A DNA stretch of 62,223 nt. Origin: Pseudomonadota bacterium. GTDB taxonomy: Bacteria; Pseudomonadota; Alphaproteobacteria; Sphingomonadales; Sphingomonadaceae. Under the pieces are notes generated by a model. The model worked only from the letters and a program-made list of their open reading frames with translations, ran no database searches and was not told the origin of the DNA. Shown here piece after piece: positions 26,267 through 33,853 of this stretch; position 1 is the stretch's first letter; the number at the start of each line of letters is the position of its first letter. Both the position numbers and the translations under genes were made by a program. The stretch covers positions 1-62,223 of the forward strand of contig JAEZZI010000010.1 of the NCBI GenBank assembly GCA_023418595.1. The letters run 5' to 3'.

Positions 26267-26814
26267 TGGGCGCGGCAACCCTCCCGGCTGTCGAGCGGCG
26301 GGCGTTCTCCGATGTGCGCGCCAATGGGCGTCGCCTGGAGGGCTATGCCGCGACCTTTGGAGCCGAGGCGCAACTGGGCACGTTCGTGGAAACAATCGAG
26401 CCTGGGGCGTTCCGGTCGAGTTTGGCGGGCGATGTGCTCGCCTTGCTCGACCATGACAGCGGCAAGGTGCTGGGGCGCACGCGCTCCGGCACACTGCGCC
26501 TGTCCGAAGACACGCGGGGGCTGGCGTTTTCGCTGGACGTTCCCGACACGCAAGCGGGCCGGGACGTGCTGGCGCTTGCCGAGCGCGGCGACCTGGGCGG
26601 CATGTCGTTCGGCTTCACCGTTCCGAAGGATGGCGAACGCTGGCAGGGCAACCGCCGATCGCTTCGCACGGTGGCGCTGCGCGAGGTTTCCGTGGTTTCG
26701 GCCTGGCCTGCCTATCCTGACACCGAATTGTCCCTGCGCGCGCTCCAGGCGGGCGCGGACGCGGCACGTCGGCGTCGCATCCTGATTATGGCGGAGGCGG
26801 CACAATGGGCATGA
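26266..26814 (+). CDS. Prohead maturation protease
   Basis: This HK97 gp4-type serine protease cleaves the capsid delta domain during maturation. It reads RRLEGYAATFGAEAQLGTFV, then LALLDHDSGKVLGRTRSGTL with the catalytic His, and DLGGMSFGFTVPKDGERW with the catalytic Ser. REVSVVSAWPAYPDTEL is typical of the C-terminal part. The product has 182 residues. The gene overlaps the capsid stop and the portal start, so the head genes form one coupled block. Confidence 0.92.
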   Translation: MGAATLPAVERRAFSDVRANGRRLEGYAATFGAEAQLGTFVETIEPGAFRSSLAGDVLALLDHDSGKVLGRTRSGTLRLSEDTRGLAFSLDVPDTQAGRDVLALAERGDLGGMSFGFTVPKDGERWQGNRRSLRTVALREVSVVSAWPAYPDTELSLRALQAGADAARRRRILIMAEAAQWA

Positions 26815-28010
26815 TCGACCGCATGGCGCACGCACTGGGCTTCGAGCGGCGCGCCGATAACGACCTGACCGACCCGTCGTGGAGCGCGATTGCACCCGGC
26901 ATCGGCTATCCCGCCGCGCTATCCGCAAGGGCGCACGAAAACCTGTCGGCGGTGCTGGCGTGCACGACCGCGATTGCAACCGCGCTCGCCTACGTCCCGG
27001 CGCTGATTTACCGGCTCCAGGGCGAATCCCGTGTCGAGCTTATGTCGCATCCGCTACGACGCCTGACACGGGAGGGCGCTAATGAAAGCATGTCATATCC
27101 CGATTTTATTGAACACCTGGTCGCATCGGCGCTGCTGACCGGCAACGGACTGGCGACGATCGCGCCTGGACCGAGCGGGCAACCCGAAAGCCTGACCTGG
27201 GTTCCCTGGGGCATGGTGACGGTTCAATATCTGAAAAGCGGACGGCTGGCCTATGACGTGTCGGACGGGCGCGGCGGTATGCGTCGTTATCTCCAGAGTG
27301 AGGTTATCCACCTTCGCGACCGCACGAATGACGGCCTGATTGGTGTGTCGCGGCTGTCGCGCGCTGCCGACACGGTGGCGGGCGTCGTCACGACCAATCA
27401 ATTCGCTCGCACGTTCATGGGCCGGGGAGCGTCCCCCAGCGGCGTGATTGAGCTTCCCGGCACCTTCACGCCTGAACAGCGCATCGGCCTTCGCGAGCAA
27501 TTCCAGGCGCGCCACAGCGGTGCGGCAAACGCGGGCACGACGTTGATCCTTGACGGCGGCATGACGTGGAAGACCGCGCAAATCTCGCCAGAGGATGCGG
27601 AGCTGTTGGAAAGCCGCAAGTTTGGCGTCGAAGAAATCTGCCGGCTGTTTCAGGTGCCGCCGCCGCTGGTGCAGGATTACAGCCACAACACCTTCACGAA
27701 CAGCGAGACGGCGGGCCGGTGGTTCGCTCAATTCACGCTGGCACCGTGGGCACGGAAGATCGAAGCCGAGTTCGCCCGCACCGTTCTGTCGAGCGGAACC
27801 GAGCTTGAGCTGGATCTGTCGGGCTTCCTTCGCGGCGACCCGCAAACCCGCTGGGCAAGCCATAAGATCGCGATCGACGCGGGCGTGCTCGACGCCGACG
27901 AAGTGCGGCAGGTCGAGGGCTGGAATCCCCGTCCGAAGACCGAACAGGCACCCCCCGTTCAAGACGGCGGTAAACCCCCGGCCCCCGATTCGGCAGAGGT
28001 GGCGGCATGA
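26805..28010 (+). CDS. Phage portal protein (HK97 type)
   Basis: This is the dodecameric vertex through which DNA is packaged and tails attach. The product starts MGMIDRMAHALGFERRADND. It has SAVLACTTAIATALAYVPAL, YPDFIEHLVASALLTGNGLA, VIHLRDRTNDGLIGVSRLSR and the family block FGVEEICRLFQVPPPLVQDY, followed by SETAGRWFAQFTLAPWARKI. The 401-residue length is usual. The disordered C-terminal tail is proline-rich. It overlaps the next gene by 4 bases. Confidence 0.94.
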   Translation: MGMIDRMAHALGFERRADNDLTDPSWSAIAPGIGYPAALSARAHENLSAVLACTTAIATALAYVPALIYRLQGESRVELMSHPLRRLTREGANESMSYPDFIEHLVASALLTGNGLATIAPGPSGQPESLTWVPWGMVTVQYLKSGRLAYDVSDGRGGMRRYLQSEVIHLRDRTNDGLIGVSRLSRAADTVAGVVTTNQFARTFMGRGASPSGVIELPGTFTPEQRIGLREQFQARHSGAANAGTTLILDGGMTWKTAQISPEDAELLESRKFGVEEICRLFQVPPPLVQDYSHNTFTNSETAGRWFAQFTLAPWARKIEAEFARTVLSSGTELELDLSGFLRGDPQTRWASHKIAIDAGVLDADEVRQVEGWNPRPKTEQAPPVQDGGKPPAPDSAEVAA

Positions 28011-28282
28011 CCGAGCTTGTCACCCTGGCGGAAGCCAAATCCTTCCTTCGCGTCGATGCCGACGACGAAGACGCGACGATCGCAATGTTGATCGGTGCCG
28101 CCACAGAGGCGGTGCTGACGATCGCGGATGCCTGGACGCCGGTTGACGGTTTGCCGGTGCCCGAACGCCTGCGGCTGGCGGTGCTGGCGCGCGTTGCCAT
28201 CGCATTCGACAATCGCGAAAAGGTAACAGGTGCCGATGGCGAGTTCGCCCTGATCGCACCTTTGCGGGCACTGGAAATCTGA
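28007..28282 (+). CDS. Head-tail connector protein (gp6-like)
   Basis: The 91-residue adaptor resembles HK97 gp6, which forms the ring below the portal. It reads MTELVTLAEAKSFLRVDADD, EDATIAMLIGAATEAVLTIA and PERLRLAVLARVAIAFDNRE. It is coupled to the portal (ATGA overlap) and to the next gene (1-base overlap). Its presence means the satellite can make a head ready to accept a tail. Confidence 0.88.
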   Translation: MTELVTLAEAKSFLRVDADDEDATIAMLIGAATEAVLTIADAWTPVDGLPVPERLRLAVLARVAIAFDNREKVTGADGEFALIAPLRALEI

Positions 28283-28608
28283 TGCGCGCGGGCCTGCTAT
28301 ATCGCCGCGTCACTCTCCAGCGGTTCACGGAAATAGACGACGGCTGGGGCACGGTTCAGGAATGGGCGGACCTGTTCTCGACCCGTGCCCAAGTGCTCCA
28401 GCAAAGCGGACGCGAGTTTTTCGAGGCCGGGGGACTGGCGGCGGTGCGGCGTGTCGTGTTTCGGTTGCGGTTCCGCGCTGGCGTCACCGTGCTCGATCGC
28501 GTGATGTATCGCGGCTTGGCGCACAATATCGAAGATGTGCGCGAGCTGGGGCGCGGTGCGGGCCTGGAGCTTCACACGGTTGCCAACGCCAGCGGGGCGG
28601 TGTCCTAA
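28282..28608 (+). CDS. Head closure protein (head-tail adaptor)
   Basis: The 108-residue protein matches the phage head-closure / SPP1 gp16-type adaptor pattern. It reads MRAGLLYRRVTLQRFTEIDD, GWGTVQEWADLFSTRAQVLQ, QSGREFFEAGG and RAGVTVLDRVMYRGLAHNIE. It is the last structural gene. In a complete phage, tail-terminator and major tail genes would follow; here the next gene is a DNA-binding regulator. Confidence 0.86.
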   Translation: MRAGLLYRRVTLQRFTEIDDGWGTVQEWADLFSTRAQVLQQSGREFFEAGGLAAVRRVVFRLRFRAGVTVLDRVMYRGLAHNIEDVRELGRGAGLELHTVANASGAVS

Positions 28609-28847
28609 TGGCGTCCGCCGCTCTCCCTAACTGGCCCGCTCGATTGAGCGAGGACATGGCGGCGGCATATCTTGGCGTCTCTAAAACGACGTTCCGCGAA
28701 CGGTGGAAGGGGCGGCAATATCCCCAACCCGTGCGCGACGGTTCGCGGGTGTTGTGGTCGCGGCTCCAGCTCGACCGCTTCGTGGAAGCGCAATTCGGCC
28801 TGTCCGACAACGATAACGGAGACGATACGTGGGCCGACTTGAGGTGA
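28608..28847 (+). CDS. AlpA/excisionase-like helix-turn-helix protein
   Basis: The 79-residue product reads MASAALPNWPARLSEDMAAA, then AYLGVSKTTFRERWKGRQYP and SRVLWSRLQLDRFVEAQFGL. This is the winged-helix pattern of AlpA and Xis proteins (also helix_turn_helix_17). The start at 28608 overlaps the preceding stop by 1 base. A longer in-frame extension upstream would lie over the head-closure gene and is not used here. AlpA next to int is a hallmark of PICIs, where it controls excision. It overlaps int by 19 bases. Confidence 0.82.
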   Translation: MASAALPNWPARLSEDMAAAYLGVSKTTFRERWKGRQYPQPVRDGSRVLWSRLQLDRFVEAQFGLSDNDNGDDTWADLR

Positions 28848-29911
28848 AAGGCTTGTGCCTCAAAGGGGGGCGTCTCTACTACCGCCGCAAGGTGCGCGGG
28901 CGTGATACCTATATCCGTTTGCCCGCTATCGACGATCCCCGGTTCGCGGAAGCATATGCCAAAGCCGCGCGACCCGATGGCGAGCGCAAGCGCCCCGGTG
29001 CGGGCACGTTCGGCGCATTGGTGACGGCATACCGCGCCAGCGGAGAGTTCCGCACCATTCAGTCGAACACGACCCGCACGAACCGCCAGCGGTATCTCGA
29101 CATGATCGCGACCGAGCACGGCCATAGGACAGTGCGCGGGTGCCGCACGCCTGACATTCGCCGGATGCGCGATGCCTATGCCGACACCCCAGGCAAGGCA
29201 AACAACTGGCTCGCGACGATGAAGGTGCTGATGGCCTTCGCGGTGGACAACGAATGGCGCGCCGACAACCCCGCTACGGCGGTCAAGCCGCTCGACATTG
29301 GCGAGCATGAACCTTGGCCTGCCGACGTGCTGGAGCGTGCCTTGGCGGCGGCTTCCCCGATGATGCGCCTGGCGATCGTCACCGGCCTTTGCAGCGGCTG
29401 TCGGATTAGCGACGCTATCAGGATGCAGCACGGCTGGCACGACCGGGCCGTCATGCAATTCACGACTAAAAAACGGGTGGGCAAGCAGCATCGCGGCGTT
29501 GACGTGGCCGTGCCCATGCACGCGCTTTGGCTGGCCGAGATCGACAAGGTGCCCCGCGCGTCCGTGACGTTGCTTTACGATCGGCAGGGCAAGCCGTTCA
29601 GTAGCGAGAAGATCGTTCAGGAACGGATGCGGCGGCTAATGCTCGATATTGGCGCGCCCACATACACAAGCAACGGAAAGGCTCGCCTGTATAGCTATCA
29701 CGGCCTGCGAAAGAACGCGGCTTGCTACTTGGCAGAGCTTGGATTGAGCGATCGGGAGATCGGTTCGATCTGCGGAATGACCCCTGAAACCGTCCGGCAC
29801 TACACGAAGCGCGCTCGCAGCCTAATGGTCGCGCGCGGTGCTGCTGATCGGGTGAAAGGGGGGGACGTTTTGCCCCTCAAGGGGGGACAAATGAAAGGAG
29901 CAGCTAAATAA
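28829..29911 (+). CDS. Tyrosine-type integrase of the satellite
   Basis: This integrase recombines the element at the tRNA-Glu 3' end, whose core starts 17 bases downstream. The start is GTG (MGRLEVKGLCLKGGRLYYRR, an N-terminal arm-binding segment). The core-binding domain is at about 57-145. The catalytic domain has Arg192 in GLCSGCRISDAIRM, His291/Arg294 in YSYHGLRKNAACYLAE and His324/Tyr325 in PETVRHYTKRAR. The product has 360 residues. It is unrelated in detail to the 639-residue integrase left of attL, although both lie beside the same tRNA sequence. Confidence 0.92.
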   Translation: MGRLEVKGLCLKGGRLYYRRKVRGRDTYIRLPAIDDPRFAEAYAKAARPDGERKRPGAGTFGALVTAYRASGEFRTIQSNTTRTNRQRYLDMIATEHGHRTVRGCRTPDIRRMRDAYADTPGKANNWLATMKVLMAFAVDNEWRADNPATAVKPLDIGEHEPWPADVLERALAAASPMMRLAIVTGLCSGCRISDAIRMQHGWHDRAVMQFTTKKRVGKQHRGVDVAVPMHALWLAEIDKVPRASVTLLYDRQGKPFSSEKIVQERMRRLMLDIGAPTYTSNGKARLYSYHGLRKNAACYLAELGLSDREIGSICGMTPETVRHYTKRARSLMVARGAADRVKGGDVLPLKGGQMKGAAK

Positions 29912-29928
29912 ATGCCGCGTTTTCAATA

Positions 29929-29968
29929 TGGTGACCCCTACGGGAATCGAACCCGTGTTTCAGCCGTG
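29929..29968. repeat. attR: 40-bp core shared with attL
   Basis: Identical to 18656-18695. It is embedded in the 3' half of the intact tRNA-Glu gene, so integration keeps the tRNA functional. Confidence 0.93.
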
Positions 29969-30003
29969 AAAGGGCCGCGTCCTAACCGCTAGACGAAGGG
30001 GCC
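29929..30003 (-). tRNA. tRNA-Glu (anticodon UUC)
   Basis: The minus-strand sequence folds as a 75-nt tRNA. The acceptor strand GGCCCCT pairs with AGGGGTC, and CCA is encoded. The anticodon stem-loop CGGCC-CTTTCAC-GGCTG carries TTC, and the T arm is ACGGG-TTCGATT-CCCGT. It matches bacterial tRNA-Glu closely. The 3' 40 nt form the attachment core of the satellite. Confidence 0.95.
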
Positions 30004-30072
30004 GTGAAGGCGTGGCGGTGCAACTAGGCAAAGGCGGGCGGGCGGTCAACCGGGTTTTTTCGACAATCGCAC

Positions 30073-31839
30073 TCAATCGGCCCAGGCGGCGTCGTCGATG
30101 TGCAACTCCGCCGCCGGGCGGCTGCCCCAGTCGTCGATTTTTGCACGGCCCGCGAGCCACAGACGGCGGTGTTTCGGCGCACCGAGCAGGGCTGCGCCCA
30201 GTTCGCTTTCGGCCTGGCGGAAGGCGACGGCCTTTAGGCTGCGCCCGTCCTCGCCCGCGACGACCAGCCGGACATGGCCGTTGCCGACGACATCGGCCTT
30301 CAGGATGCGCACCGGGCCTGCGACGACGCGCGGGGCGGGCCAGCCCATGCCGTAGGGACCGCCGGCCTCCAGCGATTCGACCAGCATCGGGTTGATGCCG
30401 CCGGGGGCGAGCACCGCGTCGAGCAGCAGCGCGCGGTCCGCCATCGATTTCGCGACACTGTCCGCCAGCCGTTCGTCGAGAAAGGTGGCGAAGGCTTCGA
30501 TATGGTCGGCATGGACCGTCAGCCCCGCCGCCATTGCGTGCCCGCCGCCCGCGGCCAGCAGGCCGTGTTCCTTGGCCGACAGCACCGCCTGTCCCAGATC
30601 GACCCCGCCGATCGACCGGCCCGATCCCTTGCCGACACCGTGTTCGTCGATGGCGATGACGATGGCGGGGCGCCCCAGTTTTTCCTTCAAGCGCCCGGCG
30701 ACGATGCCGATCACGCCGGGATGCCAGCCTTCGCCCGCGATCACCGCGACGGCGCGGGGAGGGGCCTGGGCGGCGATCAGTTCGGCGCTTGCCTGGACCT
30801 CCGCCTCGATCGCGCGGCGTTCCTCGTTCAGCCGGTCGAGTTCCTCGGCGATCGCCTGGGCTTCTGCCGGGTCGGTGGTGGTCAGCAGCCGCACGCCAAG
30901 GTCGGACTTGCCGACGCGCCCGCCCGCATTGATCCGCGGGCCGAGCGCGAAGCCCAGATCGGTGCAGGTCGGCGCTCGGGTCAGGCGCGATGCCTGAATC
31001 AGCGCGTTCATGCCGATGTTGCGGCGCTGGGCCATCACCTTCAGCCCCTGCGCGACAAAGGCGCGGTTGAGACCGCGCAACTGGGCGACGTCGGCGACCG
31101 TGCCGAGCGCGACGATGTCGAGCAGATCGATCAGCCGGGGTTCGGCGCGGCCAGCGAACCAGCCCCGCGCACGCAGGGTGCGGATCAGCGCGGCGCCAAG
31201 CAGGAAGGCGACTCCGACCGCCGCGAGATGCCCGTGCGCCGCCCCTTCGCCTTCGTCGAGACGGTTGGGGTTGACCAAGGCCAACGCCCTGGGGAGCTCG
31301 GTGGCACATTTGTGGTGATCGACGACGATCACGTCGGCTTGCGCCTCGGCGGCCATGTCGAGCGCCTGGAACGCCTGGGCGCCGCAATCGACGGTGACGA
31401 TCAGATCGGCGCCGTCGCGCTTCAGTCGGACGAGCGCTTCGCCCGAGGGGCCGTACCCCTCCATCAGCCGGTCGGGGATATAGGGGCTGGCGTCGTGGCC
31501 GAGCTGCCGAATGAGCAGGATGAGCAGCGCGGCGGACGTCGCGCCGTCGACGTCGTAATCGCCGAACACCACGATCTTCTCGCCCGCCGTCACGGCGTCG
31601 GCCAGCCGCTCTGCGGCGCGGTCCATGTCGCGGAAGATCGACGGGTCGGGCATGAATCCGCGAATCGTCGGCGTGCGGTGCGCGTCGAGGTCTTCGCGGG
31701 TGCAGCCGCGGGTCAGCAGCAGCTGGGTAATCAGGTCATCGGGCGCGAAGCCGGGATCGCGCGCATCGGCGGCGAGCCCGCGCCAATGCCAGGGCTGGCC
31801 GAGGATCGAGCGTTCGATGTTGAGAACGAGACGGGACAT
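30073..31839 (-). CDS. recJ: Single-stranded-DNA-specific exonuclease RecJ
   Basis: RecJ is a 5'-3' ssDNA exonuclease of recombination and base-excision repair. I take the ATG at 31839 (MSRLVLNIERSILGQPWHWR), since the upstream extension runs into an intergenic repeat. The DHH domain has VVFGDYDVDGATSAALLI, LIVTVDCGAQAFQALDMA and VIVVDHHKC. The DHHA1 domain has AAGGGHAMAAGLTVHADHIE. The product has 588 residues. It is the first chromosomal gene beyond the tRNA-Glu insertion point. Confidence 0.94.
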   Translation of the reverse strand: MSRLVLNIERSILGQPWHWRGLAADARDPGFAPDDLITQLLLTRGCTREDLDAHRTPTIRGFMPDPSIFRDMDRAAERLADAVTAGEKIVVFGDYDVDGATSAALLILLIRQLGHDASPYIPDRLMEGYGPSGEALVRLKRDGADLIVTVDCGAQAFQALDMAAEAQADVIVVDHHKCATELPRALALVNPNRLDEGEGAAHGHLAAVGVAFLLGAALIRTLRARGWFAGRAEPRLIDLLDIVALGTVADVAQLRGLNRAFVAQGLKVMAQRRNIGMNALIQASRLTRAPTCTDLGFALGPRINAGGRVGKSDLGVRLLTTTDPAEAQAIAEELDRLNEERRAIEAEVQASAELIAAQAPPRAVAVIAGEGWHPGVIGIVAGRLKEKLGRPAIVIAIDEHGVGKGSGRSIGGVDLGQAVLSAKEHGLLAAGGGHAMAAGLTVHADHIEAFATFLDERLADSVAKSMADRALLLDAVLAPGGINPMLVESLEAGGPYGMGWPAPRVVAGPVRILKADVVGNGHVRLVVAGEDGRSLKAVAFRQAESELGAALLGAPKHRRLWLAGRAKIDDWGSRPAAELHIDDAAWAD

Positions 31840-31875
31840 GGGGGAGCTTGTAGCGGGTGGGGAGGCAGTGTCTTC

Positions 31876-32010
31876 ATAATTCCTCCCCATCGGGGGAGGT
31901 GGCGGCCGCGACAGCGGCTGACGGAGGGGGCGCCAAAAAACCTGCGCTGTGGGACAGTCCCCCTCCGTCAGCGCTATGCGCTGCCACCTCCCCCGCCGGG
32001 GGAGGAGTTT
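31876..32010. repeat. Long inverted repeat between recJ and the 2OG oxygenase
   Basis: TCCTCCCCatcGGGGGAGGTGGC...GGCTGACGGAGGGGG is mirrored by CCCCCTCCGTCAGC...GCCACCTCCCCCgccGGGGGAGGA. Each arm holds its own small hairpin. This REP/BIME-like arrangement is common in intergenic regions of sphingomonads and relatives. Confidence 0.75.
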
Positions 32011-32016
32011 AGTGGC

Positions 32017-32694
32017 TCACCGCAGCCACGGTTCCTCGCGGAACCATTTGGTCACGATATATTTGGTGCCCGCGACCACAGCCATGCCTTCATGCAGCGT
32101 GTTCGGATTGGCCGATCCGTCAGGGCGCATATTGTTCCACGCGAGCAGCAGGCCGGGCTTGGGCTTCATGCGGATACCCGCTTGGGGGAACCACGTCGCG
32201 CCGCCCGCCTCGACTTCGTTCAGAAAGATCATCGCGGTCCAGGTGCGCTGTCCGCCTTCGGCCAGCATCCGCGCCCAATAGCTCTGGTCTTCGTGGAAAT
32301 AATCGTGGTGCGCGCGGAATTGCTGGCCGGGCTTGTAACGCTGGCCCTGCAAGGTTTCGCCATGTTCGAACGGAATGCCGAGCAGATGCGCGACCCGTTC
32401 GTCGATCGCGCGAATTCTGGGATCCCAGCGGTCCAAATCGCTCGAATCGCTGGTGCGGAACTCGGGATCGGGCGAATCGGTCAGCAGCGTCGAACGGCGG
32501 CAGCTGGCATCGATGCGGGTAATCAAGGTCCGGCATTCCTGCTTAGTCAGGAATTCGGGGATGTAGAAAATGTCCGCGCCTTCGGCCTTGGCGCGCCTCG
32601 CACCGGGATGCGCTTCAAGCCGTTCGACCCCCGTCTTGCCGAATTTCGCGCGCAGCGGCGACGGCGGGCCGCTGTGATGCTTCCACTTGTTCAT
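32017..32694 (-). CDS. 2-oxoglutarate/Fe(II) oxygenase, prolyl 4-hydroxylase-like
   Basis: The 225-residue product (from the ATG at 32694, MNKWKHHSGPPSPLRAKFGK) has the double-stranded beta-helix of P4H-type oxygenases. FYIPEFLTKQECRTLITRID opens the domain. The metal-binding HxD is in FRAHHDYFHEDQSYW. The distal His is in NTLHEGMAVVAGTKYIVTKW, which also carries the 2-oxoglutarate-binding Lys. GLLLAWNNMRPDGSANPN is typical of the family. The substrate is unknown. There is no signal peptide, so it acts in the cytoplasm. Confidence 0.88.
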   Translation of the reverse strand: MNKWKHHSGPPSPLRAKFGKTGVERLEAHPGARRAKAEGADIFYIPEFLTKQECRTLITRIDASCRRSTLLTDSPDPEFRTSDSSDLDRWDPRIRAIDERVAHLLGIPFEHGETLQGQRYKPGQQFRAHHDYFHEDQSYWARMLAEGGQRTWTAMIFLNEVEAGGATWFPQAGIRMKPKPGLLLAWNNMRPDGSANPNTLHEGMAVVAGTKYIVTKWFREEPWLR

Positions 32695-32784
32695 GGTCGT
32701 GCAAAATGTCGCGGTGCCCGCGAAAAGCAAGAGGCCCGGCAGCTTGCGCTGCCGAGCCCCACGCGTGACGACCTTGATTCCGGA

Positions 32785-33741
32785 TTACCAGAAGATGTCG
32801 TATTCGATGTCGACCACCGTGCCGCTGACGATATCGACCAGCAGCGCGTCGTTGTAGTAGCGCACCCACTGATACGGGTAATAAGCGGGCGGCAGGCGAT
32901 AGGTATAGGGATCGTTGATCCAATACCGGTCGGCGAACAACATCGACCCCAGCGTGATCCCGATCGAAAAACGCTGATAGCCATAATGATAGTTACGCGG
33001 CGCATAATAGCGCGGCAGGCGATAGACGTGCCGGTTCGACTGGCGGTAGTTGCGCCAGTTGTAGCGGCTGTTCTGACGCCACTGGCGATCCCAGCGACGG
33101 TCATCGCGCCCCCAGTTGCGGTCGCCGCCGCGCCAGTCGCGATTGTCGCGCTGCCAGTCGCGGCGGAAATCCTGCCGGTCGTCGCGACGATCCTGACGGA
33201 AATCGCGCCGGTCGCCGCGGCGATCCTGACGGAAGTCACGGGTGTCTTCGCGGCGTTCCTGCCGGAATTCGCGGCGGTTGATTTCGCCCTGACGGAAATC
33301 CTGGCGGTTTTCGCGGCGATCCTGGCGCAGTTCGCCGCGATCCTCGCGACGTTCCTGACGGAAATCGCGGCGATCTTCGCGGCGCTCCTGACGGAATTCC
33401 TGGCGCGGCGTTTCCGCGCGGTTCTGCCAGTCGCGGCGCTGTTGCGGGACGGCCTGTTGCGCGGGCACCGGACGTTCGAAGCTGCGCTGCGGGCGCTCTG
33501 GGCGAGCCTCGCGGCGTTCGACGCGCTGTTCCTGTCGCTGCTGGCGGATCGCCTGACGCTGTTCGCGCATCTGCGGGTTCGCCTGACGCTGGGCCTGACG
33601 CGCTTCGCGTGCCTGCTGGCGCTGCTGCACCTGTTCGGTGCGCGGGCCGCGATTGCCGCGTTCGCCGCGATCCTGCGCGAGCGCTGCGGCGGGGACGAGG
33701 GCGGTCGCGCCATTCAATGCGATCAATAGGGACTTTTTCAT
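32785..33741 (-). CDS. RcnB-family envelope protein with Arg/Asp/Gln repeat region
   Basis: A signal peptide (MKKSLLIALNGATALVPAAALAQ) is followed by about 190 residues of extreme low complexity. These are built from repeats such as EFRQERREDRRDFRQ, later shifting to DWRGGDRNWGRDDRRW. The C-terminal 90 residues (VYRLPRYYAPRNYHYGYQRF, YRLPPAYYPYQWVRYYNDAL and LVDIVSGTVVDIEYDIFW) match the RcnB/DUF domain of periplasmic proteins. RcnB is linked to Ni/Co homeostasis in Escherichia coli, but no rcnA is nearby. The product has 318 residues. The repeats make length variation between strains likely. Confidence 0.85.
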   Translation of the reverse strand: MKKSLLIALNGATALVPAAALAQDRGERGNRGPRTEQVQQRQQAREARQAQRQANPQMREQRQAIRQQRQEQRVERREARPERPQRSFERPVPAQQAVPQQRRDWQNRAETPRQEFRQERREDRRDFRQERREDRGELRQDRRENRQDFRQGEINRREFRQERREDTRDFRQDRRGDRRDFRQDRRDDRQDFRRDWQRDNRDWRGGDRNWGRDDRRWDRQWRQNSRYNWRNYRQSNRHVYRLPRYYAPRNYHYGYQRFSIGITLGSMLFADRYWINDPYTYRLPPAYYPYQWVRYYNDALLVDIVSGTVVDIEYDIFW

Positions 33742-33853
33742 GGTTCTTCTTTCCGCTCACCGGCGCACGAGCCGGCCCTTAGGATGAAGCCTTTCTACGC
33801 CGAGTCGAGTGATCGCTGGCTGAACTCGCCTGTCAGCCAATTGAAAGGAACCG

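Larger units (their letters stand above)
18656..29968. mobile_element. Tail-less phage satellite (cf-PICI-like) integrated in tRNA-Glu
   Basis: An 11.3-kb element between 40-bp direct repeats. In order on the + strand it carries primase-helicase, a 51-aa protein, HNH nuclease, large terminase, three small genes, a MerR-like regulator, major capsid, prohead protease, portal, head-tail connector, head closure, AlpA-like regulator and integrase. An RHH/membrane-protein pair lies on the minus strand. There are no tail tube, tape-measure, baseplate, fibre, holin or endolysin genes. Heads could be built and filled but tails must come from elsewhere, as in capsid-forming PICIs. Confidence 0.8.

Noticed and set aside
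24914..26494. A 526-codon minus-strand frame opposite the capsid gene
   Set aside because: Arg/His-rich shadow typical of high-GC antisense frames. The + strand has a clear HK97 capsid and protease.
33150..33480. CRISPR-like regular repeats
   Set aside because: The periodicity comes from codons of the Arg/Asp/Gln tract of an RcnB-like protein; there are no constant repeats with unique spacers.
30274..33729. A 1151-codon open frame on the + strand opposite recJ and the RcnB-like gene
   Set aside because: It runs antisense through two well-supported genes and an intergenic repeat. The protein is low-complexity (runs of AAI/FAA from the reverse of the Arg/Asp repeats). High GC content explains the long frame.
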